Of a stretch of 64,000 nucleotides of DNA, positions 51,213 to 62,902 are shown one piece after another. The notes under the pieces were generated by a model, which saw only the letters and a program-made list of their open reading frames with translations, did not search any database and was not told the origin of the DNA. The translations under genes were made by a program, and so were the position numbers. How positions within the stretch are numbered: the first letter of the stretch is position 1; each line of letters begins with the position of its first letter. The DNA is taken from contig NZ_SDPT01000001.1 in the NCBI RefSeq assembly GCF_004135605.1, positions 620,001-684,000 on the forward strand. Direction: 5' to 3'. This stretch comes from Sphingomonas desiccabilis (GTDB lineage Bacteria > Pseudomonadota > Alphaproteobacteria > Sphingomonadales > Sphingomonadaceae).

Positions 51213-52562
51213 TCAAAACGCGTTTTTGTGGACCAGAACCTGAAATGTCGCTACGATGATCTTAAAATCCCGCCAGATTGTCCAAGCTTCTAGATATTCG
51301 AGATCAGCCTGCAGGCGGTTGCGCAGATCATCCTCGACGATAGTCGCGCCGCGATAGCCGCGGACCTGCGCCAATCCTGTTAAACCCGGCTTGGCGGCGT
51401 GACGATGCCAGTAGCGCGTATCCACTTCCCAAAAAAGCTTGTCCGCAGCCCGCGAGCCGAGCGCATGGGGACGCGGGCCGACGATGCTCATGGTTCCGGC
51501 CAAGACGTTGAACAGCTGCGGCAGCTCGTCGAGGCTCGTCCGGCGAATGAACTTGCCGACCCGCGTGATCCGATCATCATCCCGCGATGCCGAGCGCGAC
51601 CCATGGCCATCGGCGCCCTCAACGGTCATACTGCGAAACTTCAGAATCTTGAACACTTGGTTGGATCGGCCGATCCGGTCCTGCCGGAAGAAGACCGGGC
51701 CCCTGCTCTCCAGCTTGATGAGCAGAGCGATCAGCAGCAGCATGGGGGATAGCAGCAGCACGCTGACCGATGCCAGCGCCAGATCAAAGGCGCGTTTGAC
51801 CAGGCGATCGGCAAGGTTCAGCGGCCCGTGCGAGACGACCACCGAGGCCATGGTGCCATGAAGGCTCATACCAAGCGGGGCCAGCGACTGAAGCTCTGGC
51901 ATCAGGATCTCGCTCTGGATCCCGGCACCTTTGAGGGCATGGGTCCAGGCAGCGCGGCGATTAGCGTGGCAGGACACAACCACATTGTCGACGCCGCGAA
52001 GCGCCCTGGCCAACCGGTCGTACATGACCGGGTCGTGTCGTTCCGGATCGGCAAAGCCATCTGCTGCTATTCGTACGGAAAAGTCGATCGGCGGAACGGG
52101 CTGGTGCGGCTCCCAAATTAGAGCGACGCTATAAGGTTCCCCGCCGACGATCGCGCGGCGAAAGCGCACGAAATAGTAGCGACTTAGGGTCAATAGTGTC
52201 ATTGCCAGCAATGAGGCTAGCGCAACCGTCAGGCGTGGGAACTCCTCGCTCACCTTTAGATAGAACCCGGCCAGCGTCATTACCCCGAGCGCGATCAAAT
52301 AGGCGCGTAGCGTCCGGCCGACCGCTGGCCATGGCTGCGACAGCAGACGGATCGAATAGACTTTTCCATTCAAGGCCACCACCAGATAGGATGGCAGTAT
52401 GAGGCCAAGGATGAAGATCCAGCTCATGTCGCTGAAGAGCATGTCGCGCGCCATGGCCGTGACAGCGAAGCTAATGGTGATGCACAGCAGGTCGAGCACC
52501 AAAGGGTACACAAAGGTGCGCAGACGAATGGCTGCGTTACTCGTGCGCCACTGACGGGACAT
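51213..52562 (-). CDS. Undecaprenyl-phosphate sugar-1-phosphate transferase (GelB/WbaP type)
   Basis: The ~449-residue membrane enzyme starts the repeat unit by moving a sugar-1-phosphate (probably glucose) from UDP-sugar to undecaprenyl phosphate. It has five N-terminal spans (FVYPLVLDLLCITISFAVTA, WIFILGLILPSYLVVALNGK, ...), a cytoplasmic CoA-binding-like domain, then the catalytic polyprenol transferase domain: VKRAFDLALASVSVLLLSPM, then GPVFFRQDRIGRSNQVFKIL, KFRSMTVEGAD, RTSLDELPQLFNVLAGTMSI, VGPRPHA and KPGLTGLAQVRG. The start at 52562 is chosen over 52679 for family length. It is 10 kb from the export operon, as in sphingan clusters where gelB can be split off. Confidence 0.88.
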   Translation of the reverse strand: MSRQWRTSNAAIRLRTFVYPLVLDLLCITISFAVTAMARDMLFSDMSWIFILGLILPSYLVVALNGKVYSIRLLSQPWPAVGRTLRAYLIALGVMTLAGFYLKVSEEFPRLTVALASLLAMTLLTLSRYYFVRFRRAIVGGEPYSVALIWEPHQPVPPIDFSVRIAADGFADPERHDPVMYDRLARALRGVDNVVVSCHANRRAAWTHALKGAGIQSEILMPELQSLAPLGMSLHGTMASVVVSHGPLNLADRLVKRAFDLALASVSVLLLSPMLLLIALLIKLESRGPVFFRQDRIGRSNQVFKILKFRSMTVEGADGHGSRSASRDDDRITRVGKFIRRTSLDELPQLFNVLAGTMSIVGPRPHALGSRAADKLFWEVDTRYWHRHAAKPGLTGLAQVRGYRGATIVEDDLRNRLQADLEYLEAWTIWRDFKIIVATFQVLVHKNAF

Positions 52563-55229
<2,667 letters not shown>

Positions 55230-55290
55230 GCTTCCCCTGGCGTTGAAAGAGGAGTTTCGTGGGGATCGCGACTACATTACGCACTTTGTC

Positions 55291-56343
55291 ATGAACAGCG
55301 AATGTCAGCAGATGGTGCGGCGCGGACGGCGCGGAAGCCTAAGGCGATCGACCGGCGCAGCGCTCGCCCTCTGCTTTGTTGCCCCTCCCGCACCGGCGGC
55401 CGACCCACTTTTTCTTGCCATCCGCGATGCCGATAGCCGCCTAGCGCGCATTGGATACAGGCTGGCAACGGCCAACGCGCCCTTGTGCGACCGACAGGAG
55501 CCGGGACTGGGCCTCGTGCTCCATACCCCAGAGCAATATTCCCGCGATTTGCGATCTGCCGCCCGCCGCTATTTCAAACTCGACGGTCCGGTCGGAGTTG
55601 AGGGGGTTGTGGACGGATCTCCGTCGGAGGAGGCAGGCATCCGCGAGGATGACACGCTGCTGGGCGTCGGCGTCGCCCGGTTCGCACCGGCTGACGAGGG
55701 AATAGAAGCCAGCACCGCCCCCTTACGTCGGGCCGTGGCACAGCTGGCTGAATTGCCGTCGGCCGAACCTCTGGAGGTACACGGCCAACACAACGGCGCC
55801 CCCTATGTGCGGGTCGTGCGTCCGGTGCCGGCATGTCGCAGCCGGTTCGAGGTGGAGATTGGTTCCCAGTGGACAGCCAGAGCCGATGGCGAGATGGTGC
55901 AGATTGGCAGCCGTTTTCTGGAAACCTATCCCGAAGACCAGTTGGCCGTGGTCGTTGCCCATGAGCTTGCTCATAACATCCTGCGCCACCGCGAACGGTT
56001 GGGTGCCAGGAACGTCGACTATGGCATGTTGTCGGGATTTGGACGCAACGTTCGTTACTTCCGCCAGACCGAGCTGGAAGCCGACATCCTCTCGGTGTCG
56101 CTGCTTGCCAATGCGGGCTATGATCCGGAGGTGGCGGTACACTTCTGGCAGGATTTTGGGCCCAAGCATGCCGGTGGCCTTCTGCGCAGCCGCTCGCATC
56201 CGGCATGGCAAGACAGGGTGACGACGATCCAGCAGGCGATCGCGACATTAGGCCCTGACCGGCCAAAGCGTCCGGCACTGCTGGACACGCGCGACCGGCC
56301 GCTCAATGGCGATTGGCAGGCGCTGCTCGTGCGGGCCCCATAG
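55291..56343 (+). CDS. Exported M48-family metallopeptidase with a PDZ-like domain
   Basis: The ~350-residue protein has a signal-peptide-like start (RRSTGAALALCFVAPPAPAA), a PDZ-like segment (VEGVVDGSPSEEAGIREDDT) and the zinc protease core AVVVAHELAHNILRHRERLG (HExxH), with the third ligand in RQTELEADILSVSLLANAGY. M48 proteases often do quality control in the envelope; near an EPS locus it may process surface proteins. The start is uncertain: TTG 55243, ATG 55291 or ATG 55312 are all possible. Confidence 0.82.
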   Translation: MNSECQQMVRRGRRGSLRRSTGAALALCFVAPPAPAADPLFLAIRDADSRLARIGYRLATANAPLCDRQEPGLGLVLHTPEQYSRDLRSAARRYFKLDGPVGVEGVVDGSPSEEAGIREDDTLLGVGVARFAPADEGIEASTAPLRRAVAQLAELPSAEPLEVHGQHNGAPYVRVVRPVPACRSRFEVEIGSQWTARADGEMVQIGSRFLETYPEDQLAVVVAHELAHNILRHRERLGARNVDYGMLSGFGRNVRYFRQTELEADILSVSLLANAGYDPEVAVHFWQDFGPKHAGGLLRSRSHPAWQDRVTTIQQAIATLGPDRPKRPALLDTRDRPLNGDWQALLVRAP

Positions 56344-56411
56344 GCTGGGCGCCGGTAAGGCGTCGAAGAAAACCGCAACTTCGTCTGTGTTGAAGCGCGG
56401 AGCCGGATGAC

Positions 56412-56498
56412 GGCGGCCATCCGACGCCGAGTCTTGGTACCCACCCCTAAATACGGGCTGACCCATGGCTTCAGTTCCGCTTGCCAAGCCTCGCTCAC
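56412..56498 (-). pseudogene. N-terminal scrap of an IS701-like transposase
   Basis: The minus strand encodes MSEAWQAELKPWVSPYLGVG, then TKTRRRM, close to the beginning of IS701/IS4-type transposases (pattern W...EL..WL.PFL..LGHK.RRRM). The match ends after ~29 codons. It lies between the M48 gene and the second ugd copy and may be the scar of the event that brought in the ugd duplicate. Confidence 0.4.
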
Positions 56499-56550
56499 CG
56501 CAAGCCTTTGTCAAAGCCGGCGGGCGGTGCCGGTGAAAAGAATTCGAGTC

Positions 56551-57894
56551 TTATTCGGCGGCTTCGCGTAGCATGGGCTCCGAAGCGCCCGAGAACCGCC
56601 CGACGCCGCAATAGGTAAAGCCGGCGGCTTCGACAGCTTGGGGCTGGTAGATGTTGCGCAGATCGACCAGCACCGGCTGTATCATGATGCGGCGCAGTCG
56701 CTTGAGGTCGAGCGCGCGGAAGGCATCCCATTCCGTCACGATCACGACCGCGCACGCACCCTCTGCGGCGGCATAGGCCGAGTCGGTGTAGACGATGTCC
56801 GGCATCAGCCTGCGGGCGGCCTCCATTCCCTCAGGATCATAGGCTCGCACAGTGGCGCCGGCGTCCTCGAGCACCTGGACGATCGCAAGCGAGGGCGAAT
56901 CGCGCATGTCGTCGGTGTTGGGCTTGAAGGTGAGGCCGAGCAGCGCGATCGACTTGCCGCGGACATCGCCGCCCAGTGCGGCGATGACCTTGCGCGCCAT
57001 CGCGCGCTTGCGCGTGTCGTTCACGGCGACCGTCGTCTCGATGAGCCGTACCGGCGCTTCATAATCCTGCGCCGTTTTGACCAGCGCCAGCGTGTCCTTG
57101 GGGAAGCAGGATCCGCCGTAGCCGGGGCCTGCGTGCAGGAATTTGGATCCGATCCGGTTGTCGAGGCCGATGCCACGCGACACGTCCTTCACGTCCGCAC
57201 CGACCTTTTCGCACAGGTCCGCGATCTCGTTGATGAAGGTGATCTTCATCGCGAGGAAGGCGTTGGCGGCGTACTTGATCAGCTCGCTGGTGCGCCGGCC
57301 GGTGAACAGGACGGGCGAGCGGTTGAGAAAGAGGGGACGGTAGACCTCCTCCATCGGCGCGCGCGCACGCTCGTCCTCGATCCCCACCACGATGCGGTCG
57401 GGCCGCTTGAAGTCCTCGATCGCCGCGCCCTCGCGCAGGAACTCGGGGTTGGACGCCACTGCGAACTCGGCCCCGGGGTTCACCTCGGCGATGATGCGCT
57501 CGACCTCGTCACCGGTGCCGACGGGCACGGTCGATTTCGTGACGACGACGGTGAAGCCCTTGAGCGCCGCGCCGATCTCGCGCGCGGCGGCATAGACATA
57601 GGACAGGTCGGCGTGCCCGTCGCCCCGGCGCGAGGGCGTGCCGACGCCGATGAACACCACGTCCGCCTCCGCCACCGGTGCGGCCAGTTCGGTGGTGAAG
57701 GAGAGGCGACCGGCCGCGACGTTGCGCGCGACGAGCTGGTCCAGGCCCGGCTCGTAGATGGGAATGCCGCCCGCGCGCAGCTTGGCGATCTTCGCCTCGT
57801 CCTTGTCGACGCAGACCACGTCGTGACCGAAATCGGCGAAGCAGGCCCCGGACACCAGGCCGACATATCCCGATCCGATCATGACAATGCGCAT
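56551..57894 (-). CDS. ugd: UDP-glucose 6-dehydrogenase, copy 3 (near-identical to copy 1)
   Basis: The 447-residue protein is almost the same as that at 1424-2785: same [20 protein letters not shown] start, GGSCFPKDT catalytic cysteine and NPEFLREG, with few substitutions until the last ~25 residues, which differ (here CGVGRFSGASEPMLREAAE). Its nucleotide sequence is nearly unchanged from 56700 to 57300, but synonymous differences rise towards the 5' end. Unlike copy 1 it has no epimerase downstream. It adds to UDP-glucuronate supply. Confidence 0.95.
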   Translation of the reverse strand: MRIVMIGSGYVGLVSGACFADFGHDVVCVDKDEAKIAKLRAGGIPIYEPGLDQLVARNVAAGRLSFTTELAAPVAEADVVFIGVGTPSRRGDGHADLSYVYAAAREIGAALKGFTVVVTKSTVPVGTGDEVERIIAEVNPGAEFAVASNPEFLREGAAIEDFKRPDRIVVGIEDERARAPMEEVYRPLFLNRSPVLFTGRRTSELIKYAANAFLAMKITFINEIADLCEKVGADVKDVSRGIGLDNRIGSKFLHAGPGYGGSCFPKDTLALVKTAQDYEAPVRLIETTVAVNDTRKRAMARKVIAALGGDVRGKSIALLGLTFKPNTDDMRDSPSLAIVQVLEDAGATVRAYDPEGMEAARRLMPDIVYTDSAYAAAEGACAVVIVTEWDAFRALDLKRLRRIMIQPVLVDLRNIYQPQAVEAAGFTYCGVGRFSGASEPMLREAAE

Positions 57895-58066
57895 TGCGTG
57901 CTCTTCCTTACTGCCGGGCTAGCCATTCCAGCACGGCCGGAATGCATCACCATTCCCGGCACATATGGGCGAACGGCGCGGCTGGAAAGCGTGGATTAGT
58001 TCGGATGGGGACGATCAGGGATGCGCATCCTGCCGCCAAGCGGTCGTCGGTTCCCCCTGATACAAA

Positions 58067-58095
58067 AAAGGCCGCTCGGTTTCCGAGCGGCCTTT
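58067..58095 (-). terminator. Rho-independent terminator of the small ORF transcript
   Basis: A perfect 13-base stem AAAGGCCGCTCGG/CCGAGCGGCCTTT with a 3-base loop lies 32 bases after the stop of the 20-codon ORF; on the minus strand it is followed by TTTTGTATC. It would end the short transcript and separate it from ugd at 57894. Confidence 0.8.
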
Positions 58096-58127
58096 GTCAA
58101 TCATCGGTCTCAATCGACCGCTGGTGC

Positions 58128-58190
58128 TTAGAACGGCTGAATGTCGTCGCCGTAGCTCTTCCGGAAAAAAGCGAAAATTTCGAACAGCAT
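58128..58190 (-). CDS. Possible 20-residue micropeptide
   Basis: A 20-codon frame (MLFEIFAFFRKSYGDDIQPF) has a strong GAGGAG at 8-13 bases upstream, a plausible sigma-70 promoter just before it (58221-58248) and a strong terminator just after it. The first half is hydrophobic and aromatic, the second half polar and acidic, which fits an amphipathic or membrane-associated peptide. No family is recognised. An untranslated regulatory RNA with a chance frame is the alternative; the transcript would be about 120-140 bases. Confidence 0.45.
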   Translation of the reverse strand: MLFEIFAFFRKSYGDDIQPF

Positions 58191-58220
58191 TGATGGTCTC
58201 CTCGGCTGCATCCACCCGGT

Positions 58221-58248
58221 AGTTAACAAGCTTTTAACCCTAATGCAA
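58221..58248 (-). promoter_or_regulatory. Candidate promoter of the small ORF transcript
   Basis: On the minus strand TTGCAT (58248-58243) and TTAACT (58226-58221) are separated by 16 bases. The stretch between them is A/T-rich (GGGTTAAAAGCTTG). It is placed 31 bases before the 20-codon ORF start, leaving room for its ribosome binding site. Function is inferred from sequence and spacing. Confidence 0.45.
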
Positions 58249-58312
58249 GGGTAACCATGCCGTGAGCTCGCATTAACCAGACCTTCAATCCTGCGTGGGA
58301 TGGAGTGGAGGT

Positions 58313-59695
58313 ATGTCGCCGCCCTCGCTCACGCCGATTAGGGATTCGAAAGGGGGAACCCTGCCTGTCGTGGGGCCCTCTGCGGCAGCGTGCGCTCTAG
58401 AAGGGCAGGCCAAAGGAACACTCGCCCCGGTTCCTCCACCGAGAGCGAGTGACGCCAGCATGCTTCGCATTCGCCTTTTGGTAGAATTGGCGAATTTCAG
58501 TGGGTTGCGCCGTCATCTTGGCCTCGCGAGAGCCGAAACTCTCATTGATGAGATATCGACGCGGTGCCACATCGAGCTTGGCGGAGCTCGCGTCCGGCCG
58601 TTGTCGGATCGGCTCGTAGCGGTCGAGTTCGAGGCAGGTGGGGTGAAGGATGCGGAGGCAGCGAGCGCGAGGCTGCAGCAGAGCTTCTCGAATCCCTTCA
58701 ACTTCGATGGAGAGCTCCATCTCCTTCGTCTCCGAATCGGTGGCGCGGCAGGCCGGGACTGCGATTGCGAGGAGGTTCGGCTGGTCGAGGCTGCGGAGAA
58801 GGCGCTTGCCGAGGCGCGCGAGCAGGGGCGCGATGTCGTGCGGGATGATGCGGAGGACGAGAACCGTATCGATCCGCTTGAGCTCGTTCACGAACTTCCA
58901 CGTGCGATCGAGGCGGGCGAAATATTCCTTCAGTACCAGCCGAAGGTGCATGTCCGCCGTCAGCAGGTCGCCAGTGCCGAGGCATTGGTGCGATGGCGCC
59001 ATCCGACTCGCGGGTTGGTGCTGCCGGGCGAATTCATCCAAGCCGCCGAACAGAGCCGCGCCATCGGCAACCTGACGTTGTGGACACTGGAGCGCGTTCT
59101 AAAGGACCAGCGAAGGTTGGCCGACGAGGGGCATGACCTGCCGATCTTCGTCAACATGTCCGGCGTGCTGCTTGCGGATGCCTGCTTCGTCGAGCAGGCC
59201 TGTCGGGTCCTTGGGGATGAGGGGGCGCGAGTTGGATTCGAGATCACCGAAACGGCGGTGATCCGCGACCCCGAAAGTGCGATCCGCCACCTGCAGCGCT
59301 TCGCAGACATAGGTGTGGCCATCGCCATCGACGACTATGGTGCAGGTTTGTCCTCGCTCGCGTATCTCAAGCAGTTGCCTGCCAAGGAGCTGAAGATCGA
59401 CAAGCTGTTCGTCACCCAGTTGACCAGCAGCAACCGGGACCCCCTGATCGTCCGCTCGACCATCGACTTGGCACACGCGTTGGACATGGAGGTGACGGCG
59501 GAAGGGGTCGAAACCCCTGCAGCGATGGCGCTTCTAAGCGTTATGGGTTGTGACATGATCCAGGGTTATCTGGTCAGTCGCCCAGTGGAGATCGAAGCCT
59601 TTCGGCTGTTCCTGGAGGAAGAGGCGCATCTCAAGGCGCTGGACAGCCAGCGGTTTTCGTTCCTGCGGTCGGATCGCCTCTGGAAGAGCGCCTGA
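58313..59695 (+). CDS. EAL-domain c-di-GMP phosphodiesterase
   Basis: The ~460-residue protein ends in a full EAL domain: SAEALVRWRHPTRGLVLPGE (EAL signature and acceptor), FVNMSGVLLADACFVEQACR, FEITETAVIRDPESAIRHLQ, AIDDYGAGLSSLAYLKQLPA, then KIDKLFVTQL and VTAEGVET, with the metal-binding residues present, so hydrolysis of c-di-GMP is likely. The N-terminal half (from IRLLVELANFSGLRRHLGLA) resembles a degenerate GGDEF domain without the signature. The start at 58313 is favoured by GGAGTGGAGG upstream. It is 1 base from the following kinase gene, so the two are probably co-transcribed and may tune EPS and biofilm. Confidence 0.88.
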   Translation: MSPPSLTPIRDSKGGTLPVVGPSAAACALEGQAKGTLAPVPPPRASDASMLRIRLLVELANFSGLRRHLGLARAETLIDEISTRCHIELGGARVRPLSDRLVAVEFEAGGVKDAEAASARLQQSFSNPFNFDGELHLLRLRIGGAAGRDCDCEEVRLVEAAEKALAEAREQGRDVVRDDAEDENRIDPLELVHELPRAIEAGEIFLQYQPKVHVRRQQVASAEALVRWRHPTRGLVLPGEFIQAAEQSRAIGNLTLWTLERVLKDQRRLADEGHDLPIFVNMSGVLLADACFVEQACRVLGDEGARVGFEITETAVIRDPESAIRHLQRFADIGVAIAIDDYGAGLSSLAYLKQLPAKELKIDKLFVTQLTSSNRDPLIVRSTIDLAHALDMEVTAEGVETPAAMALLSVMGCDMIQGYLVSRPVEIEAFRLFLEEEAHLKALDSQRFSFLRSDRLWKSA

Positions 59696-59696
59696 G

Positions 59697-62183
59697 GTGA
59701 CACACGCTGGTGCGCGGCCGCAGTCGAGCCGGTCGGGCGGGCAGGGCTCGTCGGTAATGGCGTACTTATTCGCCGCGGCGTGGCTCGGAGCAGTGCCAGC
59801 TATCGCGTCGGCCCGGCAGTTTGAAGTGCTGAACGCCGCCGCAGCAGCTCGCATGGTGTCTGATCCCCGACAGGCAATGAAGATCGCTCGTGAAGCGGAG
59901 CAGCGGGCGCGAGCGATACCTGGTGACCATCAGCGAGAACTAGCCCGAGCCCATTGGTTGCAGGCAGACGCTGCCATCCGGACCGGCCAGGTTGAGAGAG
60001 GGCGGGTGCTGGTCGAGATCGCAATGCGCGAGGCGGATGATCTCTCGGATCCGAGGTTCCATGGTGACCTGATGCTGACGCGGGGCGGCGCTTATGCTGC
60101 CGATGGGCAGGTCTCAGCGGCGCTCGCCGACTTCCAGAAGGCGCACCAAAGTTTTGTAGAGGCACAGGATCAGAGGGGCCAAGCTGTTGCGCTGGTACGC
60201 CTAGCCTCTCTTTATCGCGAGGGAGGGGATTTCGCCGGTTCCCTCCGTTATTACCGCCAGGCGGAGGAAGCCTTCCAGAGTGACCCGGGGCTGCTTCTTT
60301 CGATCTACAACGGGCGAGGCAACGTCCTCAACGAGATGAACCGCTTCCCGGAAGCCTCCGCGGCGTTCATCAAGGCGCTTCAGTATGCTCCCCGCGATGA
60401 GGCGGCCGTGCGCGTGCGGATCCTGGCGAACCTGGCGCGAGCGCAGCTCAACGCCCGCCGAGTCGATGCGGCCGCTGATACGGTAGCGGCTGGGATGCGG
60501 CTGGCCGAGGGCGCCGAAGCCAAGGAAATTCGATCCCAGATCTACAGCGTCGCTGCGCGGGTGCAGTTGGAGCGGGGGAACCTTTCCGCAGCGCGAACCC
60601 TGATCGAGCGAAGCTTCGACGGGATCCCTCCCACCGAAACCACCCTGGCCATGCGCGACAACCACCTTGTGGCGGCCCGCATCTACCAGCGCAGCGGGGA
60701 GTCGGAGAAGGCGGTCGAGCATCTGCTCGCGCTTCGCCGGCTGGACGAGCAGGCGCTGAGCGTCGCGACATCCGCCAAGGCGGCGCTGATGGGGGCGCGG
60801 TTCGATTTCCAGAACCAGGAACTGCGCATCGCCCGGCTGAAGGCCGAGGAACTGCGTCGAAACGTCGAGTTCGAGCGCTCGCGCACCCGGTTCCAGCAGA
60901 TCCTGTTCGGCGGCATCGCCGCGGCAGTCGCGATCCTGATCGGCCTGCTCACCTTCGGCCTCGTCACGATCCGCCGCAGCCGCAACGAGGTGCGTGCCGT
61001 CAACGTCGACCTCGGCATCGCCAACACCTCGCTCGAAAAGGCGCTCGCCGCGAAGACCGAGTTCCTGGCAACCACCAGCCATGAGATCCGCACGCCGCTC
61101 AACGGCATCCTCGGCATGACCCAGGTCATGCTCGCGGATTCCGCGCTGGAACCTGCCACGCGCGAGCGGGTGGACATCGTCCATGCGGCCGGCATGCGGA
61201 TGCGCGGCATGGTCGACGACATTCTGGACGTGGCCAAGATGGAGAATGGCCACTTCACGATCGACACCACCATCGTCGACCTGCCGGCCACCCTCCAGGA
61301 AGCGACGCGGCTCTGGGAGGAGCAGGCGCAAGGTCGAGGCATCGCCTTCTCGCTGGAGTGCGCCGATGTGCCGCAATGGATCGAAAGCGATCCGACCCGG
61401 CTTCGCCAGATCGTCTTCAACCTGCTCTCGAACGCGCTGAAGTTCACCCATGCCGGCAGCATCGGTGTCCGGGCAGCGGCCGTGGGAGAGGGCGACCGGC
61501 GACGCCTGCAGATCGTGGTGCACGATACCGGGATCGGCATTCCCGCCGACAAGCACGCGCAGATCTTCGAATCCTTCCGGCAGGTGGATGCCGGCACGAC
61601 GCGCCAGTACGGCGGCACCGGCCTTGGGCTCACCATCTGCCGCAACCTTGCGGTTGCGCTGGGCGGCACCATCCAGGTGGAAAGCGTGGAGGGGGAGGGT
61701 TCGACCTTCACCGTCGACCTGCCGTTGGTGGAAGCGCCGGCACCCGTGATGGTGGATGCGGGCCAGGGGGAGGCAGCCGGCATGCTGGTGCTCGATCGCA
61801 ACCCGATCGTGCGCGGCATGATGCGCACGCTGTTCGCGCCCCACGTCCTCGACCTGCGCTTCGCTGCAAGCCTCGAAGAGGCGCTGGACGAACTCGCCAG
61901 GGGCGGAATCGCGCGAGTGCTGATCGACGAGGCTGCATTGGCGGCCGGCACGGACGACCCGAAGCTGCGGGTCGAACCGATTGCAAGCGCTGCCTGCGCC
62001 GCCGGCGCGACGACCGCGATTCTCTGGCCCAACCTGGACGAAGCCACGCGCGCGGCGCTGAAAGCAGCGGGATTGGACCAGGTGATCGGGAAACCCGTGT
62101 CGGGTGCGCGGCTCGTGGAGGCGCTCTTCACGACGAAACGCGGGAATCCGGCCGATTCGCCCCTTGTTTCGCGCGCGGCATAG
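59697..62183 (+). CDS. TPR-containing sensor histidine kinase with a degenerate C-terminal receiver
   Basis: The 828-residue protein has a signal/anchor (VMAYLFAAAWLGAVPAIASA), periplasmic TPR repeats (residues 80-380, for example ALADFQKAHQSFVEAQDQRG), one membrane span (LFGGIAAAVAILIGLLTFGL), then HisKA with H-box TSHEIRTPLNGILGMTQVML and HATPase (DPTRLRQIVFNLLSNALKFT, GTGLGLTICRNLAVALGG). The C-terminal ~130 residues have a receiver-like layout (GMLVLDRNPIVRGMMRTLFA) but no phospho-acceptor Asp at the expected place (VLIDEAAL). The phosphate would pass to a separate receiver, probably the gene at 62250. GTG 59697 or ATG 59757 may start it. Confidence 0.88.
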   Translation: MTHAGARPQSSRSGGQGSSVMAYLFAAAWLGAVPAIASARQFEVLNAAAAARMVSDPRQAMKIAREAEQRARAIPGDHQRELARAHWLQADAAIRTGQVERGRVLVEIAMREADDLSDPRFHGDLMLTRGGAYAADGQVSAALADFQKAHQSFVEAQDQRGQAVALVRLASLYREGGDFAGSLRYYRQAEEAFQSDPGLLLSIYNGRGNVLNEMNRFPEASAAFIKALQYAPRDEAAVRVRILANLARAQLNARRVDAAADTVAAGMRLAEGAEAKEIRSQIYSVAARVQLERGNLSAARTLIERSFDGIPPTETTLAMRDNHLVAARIYQRSGESEKAVEHLLALRRLDEQALSVATSAKAALMGARFDFQNQELRIARLKAEELRRNVEFERSRTRFQQILFGGIAAAVAILIGLLTFGLVTIRRSRNEVRAVNVDLGIANTSLEKALAAKTEFLATTSHEIRTPLNGILGMTQVMLADSALEPATRERVDIVHAAGMRMRGMVDDILDVAKMENGHFTIDTTIVDLPATLQEATRLWEEQAQGRGIAFSLECADVPQWIESDPTRLRQIVFNLLSNALKFTHAGSIGVRAAAVGEGDRRRLQIVVHDTGIGIPADKHAQIFESFRQVDAGTTRQYGGTGLGLTICRNLAVALGGTIQVESVEGEGSTFTVDLPLVEAPAPVMVDAGQGEAAGMLVLDRNPIVRGMMRTLFAPHVLDLRFAASLEEALDELARGGIARVLIDEAALAAGTDDPKLRVEPIASAACAAGATTAILWPNLDEATRAALKAAGLDQVIGKPVSGARLVEALFTTKRGNPADSPLVSRAA

Positions 62184-62249
62184 CGCAATAGCCTTAGGTA
62201 CCATGCCCTCGCTGCTGACCCTCGCCACGCCCTTCAGGATCCGGGGGCG

Positions 62250-62642
62250 ATGAACATCCTGTTTGTCGAAGACGATGCCATGAATCGCCGGGTGGTGCGC
62301 GACATGCTCGATGTGGCGGGCGCGACGATGGCCGAAGCTGACCGGGCAGAGGAGGGGCTGCGCCGGATCGATGAAGAAGACTTCGACGTGGTGCTGGTGG
62401 ACCTGCGCATGCCCGGCATGGACGGGCTCGAGGCGATCGGCCGCATTCGGGCCCGCGAGGATGCCAAGCGCGACCTGCCCCTGATCGTCGTCACCGCGGA
62501 CACGGCGCTCGACCTGCGCGAGCGCTGCATCGCCGCCGGAGCCGACGAGGTGCTGTTCAAGCCGGTCGCCATGGAGGCGCTGTTCGACGCGATCGGTCGT
62601 ATTCTCGCAAGCAAGTCCGACGAGGACGCCATCCTCTTCTGA
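62250..62642 (+). CDS. Single-domain response regulator (CheY-like)
   Basis: The 130-residue protein is one receiver domain: MNILFVEDDAMNRRVVRDML (acidic pair), VVLVDLRMPGMDGLEAIGRI (phospho-Asp), LIVVTADTAL and DEVLFKPVAMEALFDAIGR (conserved Thr and Lys). No output domain is present, so it relays phosphate or binds a partner. It lies 66 bases after the TPR kinase, whose own receiver lacks the Asp, so it is its likely partner. Confidence 0.92.
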   Translation: MNILFVEDDAMNRRVVRDMLDVAGATMAEADRAEEGLRRIDEEDFDVVLVDLRMPGMDGLEAIGRIRAREDAKRDLPLIVVTADTALDLRERCIAAGADEVLFKPVAMEALFDAIGRILASKSDEDAILF

Positions 62643-62902
62643 CCGCCAGGCCCCGTGGCCCGGGCTGCCGACGACCGGTCGAAGCCTGGCCTGGAGCTCC
62701 TCTGATGATGCCGCCGGCCCCGCACCGGCCCAGCGCAGGCCGTCGGGGCGCCTCAGCGGGCGCATGACCCAGGTCCAAGGGGCGAACCGGGAAATAGCGG
62801 CCACTGCGCGGCTTCCACGGGGCGAGGCCCCCTCTTGACCGCTACGCTCCCGACGCGTTCGATGCGGCGAACCGAGCACCGCCTGGTCGAGGGAGGGAAG
62901 CC

